Shown here: piece by piece, positions 40,399-50,606 of the stretch | Layout: every line of letters starts with the position of its first letter | Numbering within the stretch: the stretch's first letter is position 1 | Source: Marinicella sp. | GTDB taxonomy: Bacteria > Pseudomonadota > Gammaproteobacteria > Xanthomonadales > Marinicellaceae | Length of the DNA: 64,000 nucleotides | Direction of reading: 5' to 3' | Assembly: GCA_028284365.1 (NCBI GenBank) | Contig: JANQRW010000059.1 | Span: 1-64,000, forward strand | Made by a program: the position numbers and the translations under genes | Notes under the pieces: model-generated | What the model saw: only the letters and a program-made list of their open reading frames with translations | Told to the model about the DNA's origin: nothing | Database searches by the model: none

Positions 40399-43300
40399 TC
40401 AGTCAAAGCCATTAAAATAAATAATATCTTCTAAAGCTGGAAATTGACTGACTTCAGGTTGCTTAAACGGCACATCAAAAAGTGTTAGCCGAGCAAAATC
40501 ACCAGCACTGTTCTCCAAACCAGTTGATACAATATCATCTATCATGAAACGCATGATTGTTGCTGCATTATCTATAACTGCCTTGTTATTGGTATCTGTG
40601 GCTGTGAATTGTAGAACGCCATTCACATATCCACTTAACTGACCAGCACCACTGCGACTGAGGATAACCTGGAAATATTCATCACCAATCACCGAGTTCA
40701 CTGGACCCACTGCACCACTAACAGCTTCAAAGTTCAAAGCAGAATTGAAGTTATATAAACCCGCATCACCGGCTAAATCATTGAAGTCAATCAGCTTCAC
40801 ATAGCCGTTAGCGTCATCGATTTGTAACAACATTGCAATGGTGTATTCATCATCCAAAACCAATCCATCAACACCAAGTGAAAACCCTTCTCCAGCATCA
40901 AAAGGCAACACTGTTTTGCTCATTCCAAGCACCTCATCGCTTAAATAATCCAGTGAGCCGTTATAAACCAGGTCAGGTGCTCCCGGAATAACACTGCTCA
41001 AAGTATTTTCAAACCAATAATCAGCAACCCTGGCAGCTCGTACAGCGAGTTCACCACTGACAACCAAATCCGCTGAACTCGAGGCTGACAGCATTTCACC
41101 GTTTGCCAGTAAGCCTCCAATTTCACTACTAAATACGCCAAAAGATTGCTGCTCTGACAAGCGCACTGTCAAACTGAACTGGCAACTTGAGTTTCCGCTC
41201 AATGATGCATTTTCCAAGCTCAAAGTTTCACCTGCGATAAAATTTGATCCTTCACCACAAGGATTTTGTGGGATACCACCAATCACTTCATAGTCAGCAG
41301 TAACCAATTGCAAGGCATGTCCAAAACGGAAACCTTCAATAGTCTGGTCCGATAGGTTTTCAATCGAATAACTCACAACTGTCGTTCTACCTGCATCAGT
41401 TGGATTATCAAAGGTGAAGCTTAATGACAATGGAAAAATCTGCAGGTCAGCGGTGGCTGGCGAACCAAAAACACTCAACCCATTTATCGAGCCATTTACC
41501 GCCGCTGTTGTGCTTGGATAAGTGCCACCGTTTGCATCCATTGGCAATTGCATCGTTACGATAAACTCACAACTTTCACCAGCTGCAAGCTGACCACTGG
41601 TGAAAGCAAGCACCTCGGTTCCTGAAATAACAGAACCAGCACCACAAACATCATTCACAGGGGTAACAGAAGCAACCAACCCCCCAATGGTGACTGATAA
41701 ATCATGGGTGAAAGACAAATTTGACAAGGCCTCAGTACCACTTAGGTTCTGCAACGAATACTGCAATGAAACAACATCTCCTGGTGAATGGGGGCTGTCT
41801 AAAAATGCCATTGCAAAACCAATTAATTCAGAGTCGACAACCAAAGTACTTGAAGATGCCGCAATCACAGCACTGGAGGCATTGATGGTGGCACTGAGGT
41901 TACTGGTCAGGCTGTTGTATTGGCCATCAGCCGATGATACCGGAGTTTGTAAAGCCACTTGAAATGTGCAGCTTTCACCTGCAAGCAAATTTCCACCAAC
42001 AAAAATCAGCACGCTTGTACCTGATAGTGATGAGCCACTGCCACAAATACCAGACAGCGTACCATCTGTGGACACCAGCCCAGGCAAAATTTGATTCATG
42101 TTATGAGTGAAAACCATACCAGTGCTGTCAAATATCGAGTTATTCTCTATGGTAAATTCGAGCGTGACAGCCGCTCCTGATATCACTGGATCATCTAAAA
42201 ACTGATGGCTAAACGTCAACCCCCCAATGACCAACTCATCTTGACCTGCTGATGAGGAAGTTGATAGGCCGGCAGTGGTCGCGCTTAACACAGATGTGAT
42301 ACTCATGTAACTTCCTGGGGCAGCACTGGCCGGCACTTGCATACTGATATCAAATTCACAACTTGTCGCTGGCTGTATGTTGCCTCCTGTGAAGGTGATG
42401 AGACCTGCACCTGAAACAGACGAGCCTAAACCACAAACATCATTCAATGGTAAATTAAGGGCTGTCAACCCATTCAGGGTAGCGCCCAAATCCCAAGTAA
42501 AGTTCATGGCACTTGCCTCACCTGGACTGTTTTCAGCCAGACTGATACTAACCCGGGCATTAATCACATCACCAGGCATGACTGGATCATCAATAAACTC
42601 AACACTGAAATCAGGGCCTGTTACCACTGATAAAACATCACTGGCAATAACGCCTTGTTGTGCCAACCCATCAACCGTTGCGGTGATCGCATTGGTTTCA
42701 TTCAAGTAGTCCCCGGTTGGGGTATTCACTGGAACAGTTAGATCAGCACTGAATGTACAATCTTCCCCTGCAGCAAGATTAGCTCCACTGACGGTGAAAA
42801 TGTTTTGGCCACTGTTATTGGCAACAAACGCAATTGAACCACCACCACAAAAACCGCTTGCTGGTAAAGCGCTTAAAACAGCACCAGAAAGGAATCCTGA
42901 GATGTTATCCTGAAAGGCAATGTCAGTTGCAGCGCTGGTGGTACTGGTGTTGGAGATGGTGAATTCCATGGTGGTGGTATCACCAGCACCAATTGTACCA
43001 GTTAAAAATGTTTTACTTAACGAAGGTGCTGAACTAACGGTCAGAGGCCTTGTTGATGGATCACCAAAACTCTCCGCTGAGCTAACTGCTGATGTGATGT
43101 TCTGATAGGTTCCTGCAGTTGCATTGGCAGGAATTTGTAGGCTTACCACAAAATCACAACTTCCCTCCGGTGGCAAAACACCACCTGAAAAAGTGATTGC
43201 AGAACTGCCATTAACAACCGAGCCCATTCCACAAACATCATTCAGAGGTAGGTTGGTTGCAACCATACCAGATAGCGTCGCATCCAAGTCATTGGTGAAA

Positions 43301-44265
43301 CTGATCGCTGTTGCTTGGTCAGTGCGATTAAAATTAGTGATTGAAAACTCAAGATCAACCGTTCCTCCAGCACTGGTAAAACCGGGAAGAAAACGCTGAG
43401 CCAACAGCAATTCACCATTAATCTGATTCATCACAACAGCATCGGTTGCGAAACCACTGCCACCATTAGAACTGTTTAAAACTGAAGTTACATTTATTTT
43501 TTGGCCCACAAATGGTTCGACCATGACATCTACAGTTATTGTGCACATTTCACCAGGCATTAAAAAACCACTGAAAAAACTGATGCTGCTGCTGCCAGGT
43601 TCAGCCGTAACGGTGCCCAAACAAGTTGTTGTCAGGTTTGAGGCATCAGCCACCCGCATCCCCTCAGGCAGAGGGTCAGTAAAACTTAAATTAATAGCAT
43701 TAACTCCGACCAAAGAATTATCAACAGTAAAAGTTAAAGTGCTGAAGGCCTCACTAAAACCAAACTTATTGGGAGAAAAAGTTTTGGTTAAAATCGGACG
43801 ACTGGCTAAAACATCCAATGTACTTGTGGCATTGCCACTGTTACCTGCACTTGATGTTAGATCACTCGAAACATTTGTATATGAAGTGTCAAGATTTCCA
43901 GTCACAGTCACAGTCACATTAACAGTTACAGTACAAAAAGAAAAAGGAGCCAATGTGCCTTCACTGAAAGATATGGCAGAACCACCATCTGGCGCTGACA
44001 GTATCGCTCTGTCACAAGTGGTATTGGCATTGGCGGGTTCAGCCAGACTGATCCCCGATGGCAAAGTGTTACTAAAGCTCAGATCAGTGACCAAAACACC
44101 GGATTGATTGTTGATAACAAAACTGACTTCTGTTGAAGTGCCTGGTCCTATGGTTGATGGGCTAAAACCCATACCAAAACTTGGTTGAGCTCCTGCATAA
44201 TCGGTTGACAGCAAAAACACCAAAGCCAAAAACAACTTAACTTTTAAGTTTTCAATATGAATCAT
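40399..44265 (-). CDS. Large exported protein of tandem Cys-paired DUF11-like repeats with LamG-like C-terminal domain
   Basis: ~1288 aa; about eight repeats of the form ..L.LNDVCGxGSxxxGxxxxxFxGGxLxxxxSCxFxVxxxxP..; C-terminal VADYWFENTLSS...LamG-like; ends FNGFD. Confidence 0.8.
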   Translation of the reverse strand: MIHIENLKVKLFLALVFLLSTDYAGAQPSFGMGFSPSTIGPGTSTEVSFVINNQSGVLVTDLSFSNTLPSGISLAEPANANTTCDRAILSAPDGGSAISFSEGTLAPFSFCTVTVNVTVTVTGNLDTSYTNVSSDLTSSAGNSGNATSTLDVLASRPILTKTFSPNKFGFSEAFSTLTFTVDNSLVGVNAINLSFTDPLPEGMRVADASNLTTTCLGTVTAEPGSSSISFFSGFLMPGEMCTITVDVMVEPFVGQKINVTSVLNSSNGGSGFATDAVVMNQINGELLLAQRFLPGFTSAGGTVDLEFSITNFNRTDQATAISFTNDLDATLSGMVATNLPLNDVCGMGSVVNGSSAITFSGGVLPPEGSCDFVVSLQIPANATAGTYQNITSAVSSAESFGDPSTRPLTVSSAPSLSKTFLTGTIGAGDTTTMEFTISNTSTTSAATDIAFQDNISGFLSGAVLSALPASGFCGGGSIAFVANNSGQNIFTVSGANLAAGEDCTFSADLTVPVNTPTGDYLNETNAITATVDGLAQQGVIASDVLSVVTGPDFSVEFIDDPVMPGDVINARVSISLAENSPGEASAMNFTWDLGATLNGLTALNLPLNDVCGLGSSVSGAGLITFTGGNIQPATSCEFDISMQVPASAAPGSYMSITSVLSATTAGLSTSSSAGQDELVIGGLTFSHQFLDDPVISGAAVTLEFTIENNSIFDSTGMVFTHNMNQILPGLVSTDGTLSGICGSGSSLSGTSVLIFVGGNLLAGESCTFQVALQTPVSSADGQYNSLTSNLSATINASSAVIAASSSTLVVDSELIGFAMAFLDSPHSPGDVVSLQYSLQNLSGTEALSNLSFTHDLSVTIGGLVASVTPVNDVCGAGSVISGTEVLAFTSGQLAAGESCEFIVTMQLPMDANGGTYPSTTAAVNGSINGLSVFGSPATADLQIFPLSLSFTFDNPTDAGRTTVVSYSIENLSDQTIEGFRFGHALQLVTADYEVIGGIPQNPCGEGSNFIAGETLSLENASLSGNSSCQFSLTVRLSEQQSFGVFSSEIGGLLANGEMLSASSSADLVVSGELAVRAARVADYWFENTLSSVIPGAPDLVYNGSLDYLSDEVLGMSKTVLPFDAGEGFSLGVDGLVLDDEYTIAMLLQIDDANGYVKLIDFNDLAGDAGLYNFNSALNFEAVSGAVGPVNSVIGDEYFQVILSRSGAGQLSGYVNGVLQFTATDTNNKAVIDNAATIMRFMIDDIVSTGLENSAGDFARLTLFDVPFKQPEVSQFPALEDIIYFNGFD

Positions 44266-44523
44266 TCTTATCCCCCAATTTTGTCTTGTCATCTATCTTA
44301 ACACCTACAAAATTATTCCTCCAGAGTGGTTAGTGACTATTCGAATAAACTAAATCCTTAACCTCAATGAGTTGTTCGGCCCATCGACCCCTACCATGCT
44401 GGGCAGTACGCTCAAACAAGCACACCATCCGCTTTAAGCCTTCTTGCCTAGTAGCAAAACCACTTAAACGTTATTAAGACGCTGCTTAATTAAGCATACC
44501 GATCAAACCAGCCAGCAGAACTT

Positions 44524-44548
44524 GTTATCCACAATTGCTGTGGATAAC
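44524..44548. promoter_or_regulatory. Inverted pair of perfect consensus DnaA boxes
   Basis: gTTATCCACA-attgc-TGTGGATAAc; both match E. coli consensus TTATCCACA. Confidence 0.7.
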
Positions 44549-44605
44549 TTTGTGTACAAGTAAGGAAATTGGAGCATAAAAGGCGGTGTCATCAAATCAA
44601 GACAC

Positions 44606-44630
44606 GCTTTGGTTAATTTTTAACCAAAGC
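44606..44630. repeat. Perfect 11-bp stem hairpin
   Basis: GCTTTGGTTAA-ttt-TTAACCAAAGC. Confidence 0.85.
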
Positions 44631-44796
44631 AAATAAACCAATTAACATCAATGATTTACAAAACTTATTAGATGTTGTTTTTTAATTAGATACAGTAAAT
44701 TCTTGTTTTATGACTTCAATGTGACAAGGTGTGTATAAAATTAAAAAATCAAGTGTTTTTTTAATTTTTTCAATACAGCAAGTTTTGACAAGTTGC

Positions 44797-45717
44797 TCAT
44801 TCGCTATAAGCTTCAGCAGTGGCATCATGCGGGTGCAATGATTCATGATGGGTGACACGCAAATGAAACTGTTGTACCAGCTTCTCCCTGCTTAAAGCTT
44901 GCTTAATTCGACGCGCCGCATCTTCACAAAACATCAAGTTTTGACCATTTCTTAAGGCAAATGCCTGCTCATCAGCACGTTTCACTGCAGCTTGAACAGC
45001 CGTTTGTAATGCCTGCTCAACCAAGTCGATCATTTTTTGCAACGGCACTTGTTGTTGCTGTTGGTCTAACTTGACTTTAATCACTGCTGAACTGCGCTGA
45101 CTGTGCGGAGTGGCATTGATACCTTGTTCTGAGCCCAACCAGTCAACCACAGCTTGATAATCAAAATTCTCAGCATCAAAGTTCTGTTTGAAATTTTCCT
45201 GAATCAACTGGCGAGCCAAAGCAGCCGAACAAGGACAAGTACTGGAATAGGTTACTTGGAAACTTAAATATTGGCTGATGCCAGTCTTATGACATTGAAC
45301 CACGGTCAATTTAATCGGGTATGAACGCCAACCTGCATATTCACTCACCAATGCAGGGCGGCGCAGTAAAGCTTCCGACTCGACCTCAATCAAAGCGTTG
45401 CTGCTTAAACCCTGGTGTGATTGTAAAAATTGTTGGGTTAATTCTGTCAGCACTGAATAGTCAATATTTTGTTGACTGAACACATCATCACAAGCCAGGT
45501 ACAAACGTGACATATGAATGCCTTTAGAGACTTCATCGTCCAAAGAAACTTCTGCTCTTACTCGCGCCACTGCACTTGGAACAAGCGCATCAGCAGATAA
45601 ATTGAGCGGCATTTCAATGTCACTCATACCGACCCACTGGAGCTGGCCACCAATTAAGGCTTTTTCTTCTGCGGCAATATCCGGTAACGTGGGTGATTGG
45701 TTGGTTGAATCTAACAC
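44797..45717 (-). CDS. folE2: GTP cyclohydrolase FolE2 (type IB)
   Basis: QWVGMSDIEMPLNL; GIHMSRLY; TYSSTCPCSAALARQL. Confidence 0.93.
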   Translation of the reverse strand: MLDSTNQSPTLPDIAAEEKALIGGQLQWVGMSDIEMPLNLSADALVPSAVARVRAEVSLDDEVSKGIHMSRLYLACDDVFSQQNIDYSVLTELTQQFLQSHQGLSSNALIEVESEALLRRPALVSEYAGWRSYPIKLTVVQCHKTGISQYLSFQVTYSSTCPCSAALARQLIQENFKQNFDAENFDYQAVVDWLGSEQGINATPHSQRSSAVIKVKLDQQQQQVPLQKMIDLVEQALQTAVQAAVKRADEQAFALRNGQNLMFCEDAARRIKQALSREKLVQQFHLRVTHHESLHPHDATAEAYSE

Positions 45718-45801
45718 TGAACTGACAATTGATAGGTAAATCTGATAATGCGTCCTATCTTAACAAATTCAAGTGTGGTTTGGTATCCAAGCTTACTGAA
45801 C

Positions 45802-46932
45802 TTATAAGGTTTGCCAGTGATTCACTTTAAACCCCGATAATTCAATGGACAAATTCTTTTGTGCAGCAATGACTTTAAATTTTTCACCCATTTCCTCAGG
45901 CATCACCAGTTTCTTCATTTCAGTTACTTTTTTAAAATAACTTTGATAGTCGCCACTTGGATCAATACTTTGATCAATACCACTGTTAATCAAAAAATCG
46001 GCTTGGGTGGTAAAACCACAAACTTCCAAGCCAACCACCTCCATTGATTCTGCCACCGTTGTAAACTCAACAAATGCTGTTATGTCCTGTAAACCAACAT
46101 CTTGATATGGGTTGAAATTGGCTTGATGCCTGCGGTGGCACACCAAGGTTCCCTTGTTGCGTTGTGGGTGATAATAAACAGGTCGGCCATAACCATAATC
46201 AACCATTAAGACGATGCCTTTGCTTAAGCACTCAGTAATCGACTCCATCCAAGCAGCTAAATTGGGAATAAATTCAGAGCGATACCCATTGGGCAAACTC
46301 AATTTTTTTTGTTCAAGTTGCGACAACAACTCTGGCGAAAAATCCTGCCATTCTTCTGTCAATTCGCCCCCAACATCCGTTAGCATCAAGCGCTGGTATT
46401 TATTTTCGATACATTGAAAGACTTCAACTGGCAATGCATCTAAAACTTCATTGGCATATACAACGCCTTCAAAAGAGTCATGGGGCGGTGCATCCAGCCA
46501 TCGCACACGCTTAGCCAAGTCTTCGGGCAAAGCATTTATGGCATTTTGTTGGGTCAACTTTAAATCAGCACTGACTTCTAAAATCCAATACTCATCTGGC
46601 AAACATTCCATTGCAGCAAGTGCGACCAACACATCTGCACAAAACCGACCACTGCCAGCACCTAACTCAAAAACCACTGGTTTTGTTAAATTAGGCAGTA
46701 TTTCAGCAAAACAACGGGCATGACATTGTGCAAACAAGGTACCCAGTTCAGAGGATGTCACAAAATCACCTTCCACACCAAACTTGAATAAACCCGCACT
46801 GTAATACCCCAAGCCCGGTTCATATAAAACCATTCGCATAAATTCAGCAAAACTTATCGCACCTTTTTGTTTGATTTGTGCAGTGATTTTGTGTTGCAAT
46901 GAGCTTTTGATTTTTTCCAGAGAATTGGACAT
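45802..46932 (-). CDS. SAM-dependent methyltransferase, MidA/NDUFAF7-like (COG1565)
   Basis: AISFAEFMRMVLYEPGLGYYS..FGVEGDFVTSSELGTLFAQC; VFELGAGSGRF; VYANEVLDALPVE. Confidence 0.92.
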   Translation of the reverse strand: MSNSLEKIKSSLQHKITAQIKQKGAISFAEFMRMVLYEPGLGYYSAGLFKFGVEGDFVTSSELGTLFAQCHARCFAEILPNLTKPVVFELGAGSGRFCADVLVALAAMECLPDEYWILEVSADLKLTQQNAINALPEDLAKRVRWLDAPPHDSFEGVVYANEVLDALPVEVFQCIENKYQRLMLTDVGGELTEEWQDFSPELLSQLEQKKLSLPNGYRSEFIPNLAAWMESITECLSKGIVLMVDYGYGRPVYYHPQRNKGTLVCHRRHQANFNPYQDVGLQDITAFVEFTTVAESMEVVGLEVCGFTTQADFLINSGIDQSIDPSGDYQSYFKKVTEMKKLVMPEEMGEKFKVIAAQKNLSIELSGFKVNHWQTL

Positions 46933-46937
46933 ATTAA

Positions 46938-47519
46938 ATGACTTCAGAACTCAGTGTTTGGCTGTATAACAACCCTTATGATAAAAAACAAGAGGCCAAG
47001 CCTCAATCGGATGCTATTTTACAGCAGTTGTTACAAAACACGATGAATACTTCAATGACTGTTGATATTTTGGTCAATGATTATGGCAAACCTTACGTCA
47101 AAGGCCCTGTGTTCTTCTCACACTCCAACAGCGCCAATCTGTATGCTTATGTCGTTGTTGAGGGGTTTGAGGTTGCCATTGATGTCGAAAAGATCAAACC
47201 CCAAAGAAATGTGATAAAACTGGCCAAAAGACATTTTCATGAAGATGAAATCAAATACCTCAGTTCATTTTCCCACACTGAAGTTCAACGACAGTTTTAC
47301 AAGTTGTGGACGCGCAAAGAAGCTTGGTGTAAATTAGATGGTGGCACCTTGTGGTCTTATTTAAGTCGATCAGTTTTACCTGATGCAACCATGACCACAA
47401 CCAACGGACAAAACGTTCACATACAAACTTTACCTCATATCAAAGGCTTTGCATGCAGTGTCGCTGGCACCGAAGGCATTGAAAAAGTTTGGTTAAACAA
47501 CATTGGATCAGTGGCTTAA
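46938..47519 (+). CDS. 4'-phosphopantetheinyl transferase superfamily protein
   Basis: AIDVEKIKPQRNVIKLAKRHFHEDEIKYL...FYKLWTRKEAWCKLDGGTL. Confidence 0.88.
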   Translation: MTSELSVWLYNNPYDKKQEAKPQSDAILQQLLQNTMNTSMTVDILVNDYGKPYVKGPVFFSHSNSANLYAYVVVEGFEVAIDVEKIKPQRNVIKLAKRHFHEDEIKYLSSFSHTEVQRQFYKLWTRKEAWCKLDGGTLWSYLSRSVLPDATMTTTNGQNVHIQTLPHIKGFACSVAGTEGIEKVWLNNIGSVA

Positions 47520-47526
47520 GCTTGTG

Positions 47527-49260
47527 ATGAGAAATCTGTGTACAATTTATTTACTTGTTATTGTGTTTGGCGGTTGCCAAATCAGACCTGAAACCATTAA
47601 ACGGGTTGAACAAGTCATTGAGGTAAAAAAAGACAACACCACCACTTGTGCAATAACCAAACCCAATCGCTGTGCGATTGATTCACCCTTTGCTGCTGAG
47701 TACCAAAAAGCAGCAAAACTAGGTAAAAACAGCATGGTTTTATTGGATCATGGTGAAGAATCTTTGTTAGCCAGATTGCACTTAATTCGAGCAGCACAGG
47801 AGTCTATAGAAATACAGAGTTTTATATGGGTTAACGATGAAGCCGGTCACCTGGTTATCAGAGAGCTGCTGGCTGCTGCCAAGCGCGGCGTGAAAATCAA
47901 AGTCATCATCGATCAATTATTTTCTATGGGAAATTCCTGGTTAGTGACTGACATCGCTACTTTACATCAAAACCTGGAATTCAAACTTTACAACCCCGTT
48001 TTTCATGATGCCCACACCTCTGCTTTTGAGTTTTTCAGTGCCATGGCATGCTGTATGGCCCGTTTGAACAAACGCATGCATAACAAAGCATTCATAGTAG
48101 ATAACAAGTACGGTATCGTGGGTGGACGTAACTACCAAAGTCGCTACTACGACTGGGATGAATCTTTCAATTACAAAGACCGAGATGTACTGGCCATAGG
48201 CCCTGTGGTCAATGACATCACCACATCATTTGAGCAATTTTGGCAAAGCCCTCATGTGGTACCTGTAGAACACCTTCGTGATGTGAGTGCGCGCATCCTA
48301 AACAATGAAAGATCCAACGTTGACTGGCACCACCCCTTGCCTGAAAAAGCCAACCGCATATTACGTCAAGCCGATGATGAGGCCAAAGTGAGAAACACCT
48401 TTTTCCCGCACATCATCCAGGTTGAGAAGGTGGAGTACTTCAGTGACACCCATGACAAACCATTTAACAAAGCAGCACGCAAAGCCAATGATCAACTCAC
48501 ACAACGGATTCATGCCTTTTTCTCTGAAGCCAAACACAAGATATTAATTCAAACTCCTTACTTGATCTTCAGCCGTCATGCACGTAAAACCTTGAAAAAA
48601 TTACGCAAAAAAAACCCAGACCTGGCGCTTTTGGTTTCAACCAATTCGCTGGCTTCTACTGATGCCTATTATGTGTATGCAATTTCATATAAATACAAAA
48701 GGTTTTACTTAAAAAAACTGGGCATGCAAATATATGAATACAAAGATCGTCCTGGAATGGTAGCAGCCCATTTTGCACCTCATTCGGTTAATGCGAAAAC
48801 CCGTTTTGGGATGCACAGCAAATCTTTTGTGATTGATGATTACATTTCCATGATTGGCTCACATAATTTTGATCCACGCTCGGACGTGCTCAATACAGAG
48901 TCAGGTTTTGTTATTCACAGCAAGGAATTTGCCAAAGCCTTATCAACAAACATTAAGGCAGATATGCTAGACACCAACAGCTGGGTTGTGGCGGCCAAAG
49001 AACAAATACCTTTTTTTAGTAACATCAGTGGCTTCATCGCCACCATTTCAAGAAAGTTACCTATCTTTGATATCTGGCCTTTCCGTTACTCAACCAGTTA
49101 TCGACTCAAAGAAGGGCATGCCGAGGTGCCATCCAATCACCCTGATTTTCATAATAATTATGAAGCAATTGGCAATTTTCCAAATGTTGATTTGTCTTCT
49201 AAGCAAATACAAACGATAATAATATCTGCTTTTGCTGGTTTTGCTGAACCGGTAATGTAA
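47527..49260 (+). CDS. Phospholipase D-family (cardiolipin synthase-like) lipoprotein
   Basis: Lipobox LVIVFGGC; two HKD motifs MHNKAFIVDNKYGIVGGRN and MHSKSFVIDDYISMIGSHN. Confidence 0.92.
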   Translation: MRNLCTIYLLVIVFGGCQIRPETIKRVEQVIEVKKDNTTTCAITKPNRCAIDSPFAAEYQKAAKLGKNSMVLLDHGEESLLARLHLIRAAQESIEIQSFIWVNDEAGHLVIRELLAAAKRGVKIKVIIDQLFSMGNSWLVTDIATLHQNLEFKLYNPVFHDAHTSAFEFFSAMACCMARLNKRMHNKAFIVDNKYGIVGGRNYQSRYYDWDESFNYKDRDVLAIGPVVNDITTSFEQFWQSPHVVPVEHLRDVSARILNNERSNVDWHHPLPEKANRILRQADDEAKVRNTFFPHIIQVEKVEYFSDTHDKPFNKAARKANDQLTQRIHAFFSEAKHKILIQTPYLIFSRHARKTLKKLRKKNPDLALLVSTNSLASTDAYYVYAISYKYKRFYLKKLGMQIYEYKDRPGMVAAHFAPHSVNAKTRFGMHSKSFVIDDYISMIGSHNFDPRSDVLNTESGFVIHSKEFAKALSTNIKADMLDTNSWVVAAKEQIPFFSNISGFIATISRKLPIFDIWPFRYSTSYRLKEGHAEVPSNHPDFHNNYEAIGNFPNVDLSSKQIQTIIISAFAGFAEPVM

Positions 49261-49274
49261 CGAGAAAATAAATT

Positions 49275-50600
49275 ATGAACAATACCAATAAGATCATTAC
49301 TTTAGTTGTTATCGCAGCCCTGATTGGCTTGCCCTATTGGCGCATCAAACACAACAGTCAGTTTTTTGCCGAAGGGTTATTGGCTCATCTTGGGCAACTG
49401 GGCGAGTGGTCACACCAAAGCGTCGACACTGCCATCAATGGTGAATTAACCATCAACAACCTCACCTTCCGACCAACAGGCTACCAACAAACCATCAGCA
49501 TCAGTGCAATTGAAGTTCATACTGACATGAAAAAACTGTTGTTCAGTGGTTCTTCGGAACTTATCAGTCACATTCCACAAAACTTAACCATGACCTTTCA
49601 AAATGCACAAGTTACTGGAGGCAATGGCGACTTACAATCAGCCATCAACAGAGCCAACTATTGGCCTATGGCTGCTAATTATTTAGGTGCATTCGGCTGT
49701 GGAGAAGGTGCTGGCCCAAGTTTCAGCGACAACCAGTGGCAACAAATTTTCCCCAGTGCTCCAAGCTTCAACTTAGAGTTAAGTTATTCGTTGGTAGATG
49801 ACTACCACATCGATTTCAATATCAACATTGACAGCATGGACAATTGGTTTATCGCTTGGTCTGGAACCTTAACACGCAGCAGTGACATAGATAGAATTTC
49901 ATTCAATGACACAGTTATTGATACGCTTTATTACTACCAAGCAGACCAGGGTTTCAACAAAAAAAGAAATGATGTTTGTGCTGTTGCCAATAAAGATTCG
50001 TTCGCAGCCTACCGTTTAAACAGTGCTGAAGAAATTCAAAAACACTTGCGGGTTTTTGCCAATGCAGAGATGCCTGCCTTCCTGAGCAACCAATACCAAA
50101 GGGCATTGGGTGAAGACATAGAGCTTAATGCCATATTTGCTTTGCGCGAACCCAGATACATCTTTGAAGTGGCTGAAATGAGCCAAAAAGATTACTATGC
50201 TCAAATTGACATAGAAGCCGCCTTGGGCGAAAGCGAATACCAAAAGATTGAACTGGTAGAAATTGACTATCTTGAACTGGATATGGAAACCTTGCGTGCA
50301 GAAATGGAGGCTAAGCAAAAAGAAGCAGAACGCCTGGAAGCAGAAGCCAACAAACCCAAAGAGTTACTTAAAACCATAACACGATCAATTGGCAAAAACG
50401 TCAATGAAGTCACCATCAAGAATTGGTCACAAGCTGTGGGTAAAAACATCAAAGTAAGAACAAAACGTGGCAGGCCCATTTTTGGTCGTTTGCTATCAAT
50501 CAACGACAAACAGCTGACCATTGCCTCAAAATACATGCGTGGCGATGCCACCATCACGGTGATGCGTAATGATGTGGTTTCCATGAGCATCAGTCGATAA
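49275..50600 (+). CDS. Hypothetical membrane-anchored protein with small SH3/LSm-like C-terminal barrel
   Basis: N-terminal TM anchor; C-terminal VGKNIKVRTKRGRPIFGRLLSINDKQLTIASKYMRGDATITVMRNDVVSMSI. Confidence 0.6.
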   Translation: MNNTNKIITLVVIAALIGLPYWRIKHNSQFFAEGLLAHLGQLGEWSHQSVDTAINGELTINNLTFRPTGYQQTISISAIEVHTDMKKLLFSGSSELISHIPQNLTMTFQNAQVTGGNGDLQSAINRANYWPMAANYLGAFGCGEGAGPSFSDNQWQQIFPSAPSFNLELSYSLVDDYHIDFNINIDSMDNWFIAWSGTLTRSSDIDRISFNDTVIDTLYYYQADQGFNKKRNDVCAVANKDSFAAYRLNSAEEIQKHLRVFANAEMPAFLSNQYQRALGEDIELNAIFALREPRYIFEVAEMSQKDYYAQIDIEAALGESEYQKIELVEIDYLELDMETLRAEMEAKQKEAERLEAEANKPKELLKTITRSIGKNVNEVTIKNWSQAVGKNIKVRTKRGRPIFGRLLSINDKQLTIASKYMRGDATITVMRNDVVSMSISR

Positions 50601-50606
50601 GTCACT

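Noticed and set aside
43523-44107. 194-aa ORF antisense to the repeat protein
   Set aside because: Arises from repetitive Val/Ser/Thr codon composition on the opposite strand
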